In this document: in pieces, positions 60,941-64,000 of the stretch
How the letters are laid out: each line of letters begins with the position of its first letter
Position numbering within the stretch: position 1 is the first letter of the stretch
DNA from: Metabacillus sp. KUDC1714
Lineage (GTDB): Bacteria > Bacillota > Bacilli > Bacillales > Bacillaceae
Assembly (NCBI RefSeq): GCF_014217835.1
Contig: NZ_CP055263.1
Span: 5,025,501 to 5,089,500, forward strand
Direction: 5' to 3'
Length of the DNA: 64,000 nucleotides
Notes under the pieces: generated by a model
What the model saw: the letters and a program-made list of their open reading frames with translations, nothing else
The model's database searches: none
Told to the model about the DNA's origin: nothing
Program-made: the position numbers and the translations under genes

Positions 60941-63223
60941 TTAGATCCTAGTAAAGTCCCTCCATTCTCCTGGTAAAAGTCCTTGATACTTCTGAGTAAG
61001 AAAACGATCGTCTACGAGTACAATCACTCCTGTATCTGTCTCAGACCTGATTAATCGGCCGCCTGCCTGTAGCACTTTATTCATTCCAGGGAAGGTATAT
61101 GCGTAATCATATCCATTTTTTCCCGTAGTTTGAAAATAATCTTTCATAATATTTCGTTCTAGACAAAGCTGTGGTAAGCCTACTCCAACAACTACGACAC
61201 CTTTCAATCTATTCCCTTTTAAGTCAATTCCTTCAGAGAAAATACCACCTAATACTGCAAAGGCAATCAGTGGTTCCATACTATCTTCTTTAAACTCTTG
61301 TAAAAATTGTTCCCGTTCATCCTCAGTTAGCCTGTTATTTTGAAGGATCGTGCGGATTTCAGGTTCGCTAGCGGTAAAGTCTTCATAAACACTTTTCATA
61401 TACTGATAGGAAGGAAAGAAAATCAGATAGTTTCCACTTCGTTCTCTCAAAAGCGTTGCGAGCATGTCAATGATCTGTTTTTTTGTATGGTCTCTGTCAT
61501 GGTACCTGGTCGATAAAGGTTGCAGAAAGACCTCTGTTTGTTCTTTTGCAAATGGTGAAGGAATCGATATGGTATAATCCTCTGACGTACCCCCTAGCAT
61601 ATCCAAAAAATACTGAAGTGGTAATAGTGTGGCAGAAAAATAGACAGTAGTTCGGAACTTTTTACTAATCTGTTGCAAGTTATAAGAAGGATCCAAACAA
61701 AACATTTTAATATGAACCTCATTTTTCTCCGTTTCCACATATGTTACATACCGTTCATCATAGAGCTTTGAGATTTTAACAAATCCAGTTGCGGCAAAAT
61801 AGGTATCCAACAGCAATGTTTGGTCTACTGATTTTGTTGGTTGTAATAATTCGATCTCAGCGTTATGAACAAATTCTTCAAGCATGTTGATGAGGTCCGT
61901 ATCTATTTCCTTCAACACAAGATGCCCTTTCTCGGAACACTTTTTCTTCATTTCAATAAAATATTTATTTAGTTTATGAACAGAATCATGCAAATTCGAC
62001 CCTTTATATTCACGTTTTAATGTAAGAAAATCTGACTTTTGTAAATCAGCTGAAAACATCTCTCGAGCTCGATCGACTAGATTATGAGCTTCATCGATTA
62101 ATAAGGCAGACTGTCTTTTATGTTCATCAAAAAATCGTTTCAGTGACACTTTCGGGTCAAAAATATAGTTGTAATCACAAATAATGGCATCTGCCACAAA
62201 TGCTAAGTCTAAGGAAAATTCAAATGGACAAAGCGTATGCTTTCTCGCATATTCCTCAATTGTCGATCGATTAATAAAGGTTTCATGAGAAAAAATATCT
62301 AAAACAGCTCCATTTATTCGATCGTAATATCCATTGGCAAACTCGCAATACTCCTTTTGACAAAGGGTTTCTTCTTTAAAACATACTTTATCCTTTGCAG
62401 TAATTGTCACAGCGCTCATACACAAACCTTTATTTTTCATATGTGAAAAAGCCTCTTCGGCAGTTTGTCTTGTGATTGTTTTTGCGGTTAAATAAAACAT
62501 TCGCTCAAGCTTACCTTCGCCAATCGCTTTCACTGTTGGAAAAATTGTAGAAATGGTTTTTCCAATACCAGTAGGTGCATTTGCAAAAATATTACTTTCC
62601 TCTGCTATGGTTTTATAAATGGCCCCTGCGAACTTACGTTGACCCTCTCGATATGTTGCAAACGGAAAAGGTAACTTTTTAATGCTTTGATCTCTTCTTA
62701 TTTGATGCTCTTGCATGAGAGATGCATAGGGAAAATACTCCTTCACTAGTTCATTTACAAACTCTTCGAGGTCCTCAAAAGTAAAATGGCTTTGAAATTT
62801 CTTTTGCTCTTCTGTAAAAGCATGTATGTATGTTAATTGAACAATCATTTCTTGCTGTTCATGATCTTTTGCATATATATAGGCATACACTTTCGCCTGT
62901 GCCCAGTGTACAGGGTATGTTTCCTCTTCTATTCCACTCAAGTCTTTTGAGGTTGACTTAATTTCATCGATAAGGATTTCATCATCACGAAAAAGCAACC
63001 CATCACATCGACCTTCAATCATGAACAGCATCTTTTCATATTCAATTTCCGTTTTAAGAAAAACTTCCTTTTGATCTGTTTCTTGATACGTACTTTGTAT
63101 GGCCTTATGGGTTTTTGTCCCTTCTGTAAGGGTTGTAGCAGTTCTAAAACTATTATCAATACTTCCACTACGAAACACATATTCAACTAATGTTCGTACA
63201 GAGAGCTTTATTTCGGGTAGCAT
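60941..63223 (-). CDS. XPD/DinG-like iron-sulfur DNA helicase with N-terminal PD-(D/E)XK nuclease domain
   Basis: A 760-residue ATP-dependent helicase. Residues 1-170 form a RecB/Cas4-like nuclease-type domain with GRCDG (D74) and IDEIKS (E87, K89). Then come Walker A APTGIGKT (215-222), four Cys for a [4Fe-4S] cluster (C281, C288, C293, C332), DEAH box LLIDEAHNL (377-380) and motif VI QAGGRLIRSETDTG. It would unwind DNA 5' to 3' in repair. AGGTGATCAC precedes the ATG. It is a single gene, and a short copy of its 3' region lies at 60006. Confidence 0.9.
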   Translation of the reverse strand: MLPEIKLSVRTLVEYVFRSGSIDNSFRTATTLTEGTKTHKAIQSTYQETDQKEVFLKTEIEYEKMLFMIEGRCDGLLFRDDEILIDEIKSTSKDLSGIEEETYPVHWAQAKVYAYIYAKDHEQQEMIVQLTYIHAFTEEQKKFQSHFTFEDLEEFVNELVKEYFPYASLMQEHQIRRDQSIKKLPFPFATYREGQRKFAGAIYKTIAEESNIFANAPTGIGKTISTIFPTVKAIGEGKLERMFYLTAKTITRQTAEEAFSHMKNKGLCMSAVTITAKDKVCFKEETLCQKEYCEFANGYYDRINGAVLDIFSHETFINRSTIEEYARKHTLCPFEFSLDLAFVADAIICDYNYIFDPKVSLKRFFDEHKRQSALLIDEAHNLVDRAREMFSADLQKSDFLTLKREYKGSNLHDSVHKLNKYFIEMKKKCSEKGHLVLKEIDTDLINMLEEFVHNAEIELLQPTKSVDQTLLLDTYFAATGFVKISKLYDERYVTYVETEKNEVHIKMFCLDPSYNLQQISKKFRTTVYFSATLLPLQYFLDMLGGTSEDYTISIPSPFAKEQTEVFLQPLSTRYHDRDHTKKQIIDMLATLLRERSGNYLIFFPSYQYMKSVYEDFTASEPEIRTILQNNRLTEDEREQFLQEFKEDSMEPLIAFAVLGGIFSEGIDLKGNRLKGVVVVGVGLPQLCLERNIMKDYFQTTGKNGYDYAYTFPGMNKVLQAGGRLIRSETDTGVIVLVDDRFLTQKYQGLLPGEWRDFTRI

Positions 63224-63408
63224 GTGATCACCTATATTTAAATTCGATTAGTTATATAGTACAAGGTATAACAGAAATTCACAAAGATTAAGTTGGCTAG
63301 TTATGAAATAAAAAAGGGGGCAAAGTTTTATAGATTATCAAAAATTAAAAGATACGGAAATATGAGAACACTCTCCTTCGTAGTCTTTATCCATAATAAA
63401 CTAAAAAT

Positions 63409-63435
63409 AACACCGTTTCCCTCGCAAACGGTGTT
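63409..63435 (-). terminator. Terminator of the small gene at 63486
   Basis: AACACCGTTT and AAACGGTGTT form a 10-bp stem with a 7-base loop. On the minus strand ATTTTTAG follows. Confidence 0.8.
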
Positions 63436-63485
63436 AAAAAATTAAAGTCATAAAAAAAGGCATTAATAACATTATTTAAATGATT

Positions 63486-63650
63486 CTATTCGACCTTTTT
63501 ACCAATTTCATGATCAGGTGATGTTCTGTTTCCTGTTGAAGTTTCATACCCAACCTTGTAAGTTGGTTGTGTCGATTGTTTTAACGAATCTGGCATTTTA
63601 TATTGTTCCAAATCATCCTGAAACTGCCTTGCGCTTGGATTCTCTTCCAT
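63486..63650 (-). CDS. Small hydrophilic protein of 54 residues
   Basis: A short gene with a good AAGGAG seven bases before its ATG and its own terminator. The protein is polar and probably disordered: MEENPSARQFQDDLEQYKMP, then SLKQSTQPTYKVGYETSTGN and SPDHEIGKKVE. I do not recognise a family. Low complexity and neighbours (coat proteins) would suit a spore-associated role, but this is only a guess. Confidence 0.6.
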   Translation of the reverse strand: MEENPSARQFQDDLEQYKMPDSLKQSTQPTYKVGYETSTGNRTSPDHEIGKKVE

Positions 63651-63713
63651 TATTACACTCCTTCTTCATTTTAGAATTCTTCTTGAAAGAAAATGGACTA
63701 ATTATCTTATTTC

Positions 63714-64000
63714 CTAGGATGTCTCATTACCTATACCTGATATTGGTGATCCAGTAGATGTGTGTTCAACCACCCATTCACGTGTCATATCAGCAATATT
63801 TGACCAGTTTGGAATCATGTTCGCATGTTCTTGAATCCAGCTCATACAAAATTGCGGATCAATGCTATTCTGCTCACACTCCGATAAAAAAGACTGAACT
63901 GTCGATGCATTACAGTTCTCCCAAGTTCCACAGGTTGACCGCCATATTCCTTCCATTTTTTCTTGGATAGAATTATTTGTGGAATGATTGAGATTATTTT
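63714..64000 (-). CDS. Hypothetical protein, 5' end beyond the window
   Basis: The frame is open from the window edge to a stop at 63714 (about 95 residues visible). An ATG at 63956 has no ribosome site, and the frame continues upstream as NNLNHSTNNSIQEK, so the true start probably lies outside. Visible text includes IWRSTCGTWENCN, FLSECEQNSIDPQFCMSWIQ and TREWVVEHTSTGSPISG. Four Cys and many Trp are notable. Family not recognised. Confidence 0.5.
   Translation of the reverse strand, partial: NNLNHSTNNSIQEKMEGIWRSTCGTWENCNASTVQSFLSECEQNSIDPQFCMSWIQEHANMIPNWSNIADMTREWVVEHTSTGSPISGIGNETS

Noticed and set aside
1..64000. CRISPR arrays, tRNA or rRNA genes, prophage
   Set aside because: No regularly spaced direct repeats, no cloverleaf-like or rRNA-like segments, and no phage structural genes were seen.

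Overview
The window reads as chromosome of an AT-rich, spore-forming member of the Bacillaceae. The evidence is strong AGGAGG-type ribosome binding sites, an H-type small acid-soluble spore protein, two CotF-like coat proteins, and the gene trio known in Bacillus subtilis as yoaS-yozG-yoaT. No rRNA, tRNA, phage or CRISPR was seen. Gene calls are by eye, without database searches.

Layout. 0.2-4.8 kb: an AraC-type regulator divergent from a phytanoyl-CoA dioxygenase-like gene, then two tandem cytosine-deaminase-like amidohydrolases, the second with a stop at codon 5. 5.0-5.4 kb: scraps of an IS3 transposase and of an unsaturated-glycan hydrolase. 5.7-24.6 kb: a minus-strand glycan-utilisation locus: GxGYxYP-family protein, an unassigned 725-residue putative glycoside hydrolase, two ABC permeases, their lipoprotein binding protein, a DUF4965-type protein, a GH92 alpha-mannosidase and a GH127 beta-L-arabinofuranosidase. 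A GntR/LacI-type (AraR-like) regulator lies upstream. No ATPase gene is present, so a shared MsmX-type ATPase is presumably used. GH92, GH127, DUF4965 and the 725-residue protein show no signal peptide, suggesting import of oligosaccharides followed by cytoplasmic breakdown.

25.1-30.0 kb is the wreck of a second, related locus: a frameshifted and truncated GxGYxYP copy, a GH125 exo-mannosidase with several lesions, a second GH127 with several lesions, and truncated binding-protein and AraC genes, joined at abrupt junctions. 30.2-44.7 kb holds ordinary accessory genes (HIT, FAD-linked oxidase, cysteine hydrolase, yoaS/yozG/yoaT, squalene/phytoene synthase family, HAD phosphatase, alpha carbonic anhydrase, CHRD, DUF2277, GNAT, GH3 lipoprotein). 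It also has a second graveyard at 40.8-41.85 kb with pieces of NUDIX, epimerase, histidine phosphatase and ribose-5-phosphate isomerase genes.

44.9-48.2 kb: a two-gene overlapping unit, a large secreted calcium-repeat protein with a DUF3289-like C-terminus plus a lipoprotein. 49.0-51.2 kb: a triple nested structure, in which a VOC-family gene is split by a MITE-like palindromic element with an 8-bp target duplication, itself split by an IS110-family element. 51.2-64 kb: sspH, an alcohol dehydrogenase/MerR divergent pair with palindromic operators, a molybdenum hydroxylase (xanthine-dehydrogenase-type) operon with XdhC and a cofactor cytidylyltransferase, DUF3291, two coat proteins, and an XPD/DinG-like helicase fused to a PD-(D/E)XK nuclease domain.

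The most interesting items are the mannose/arabinose glycan locus with its unassigned 725-residue enzyme and GxGYxYP protein, the nested VOC/MITE/IS110 insertion with a candidate bridge-RNA region, and the calcium-repeat/DUF3289 protein with its overlapping lipoprotein.
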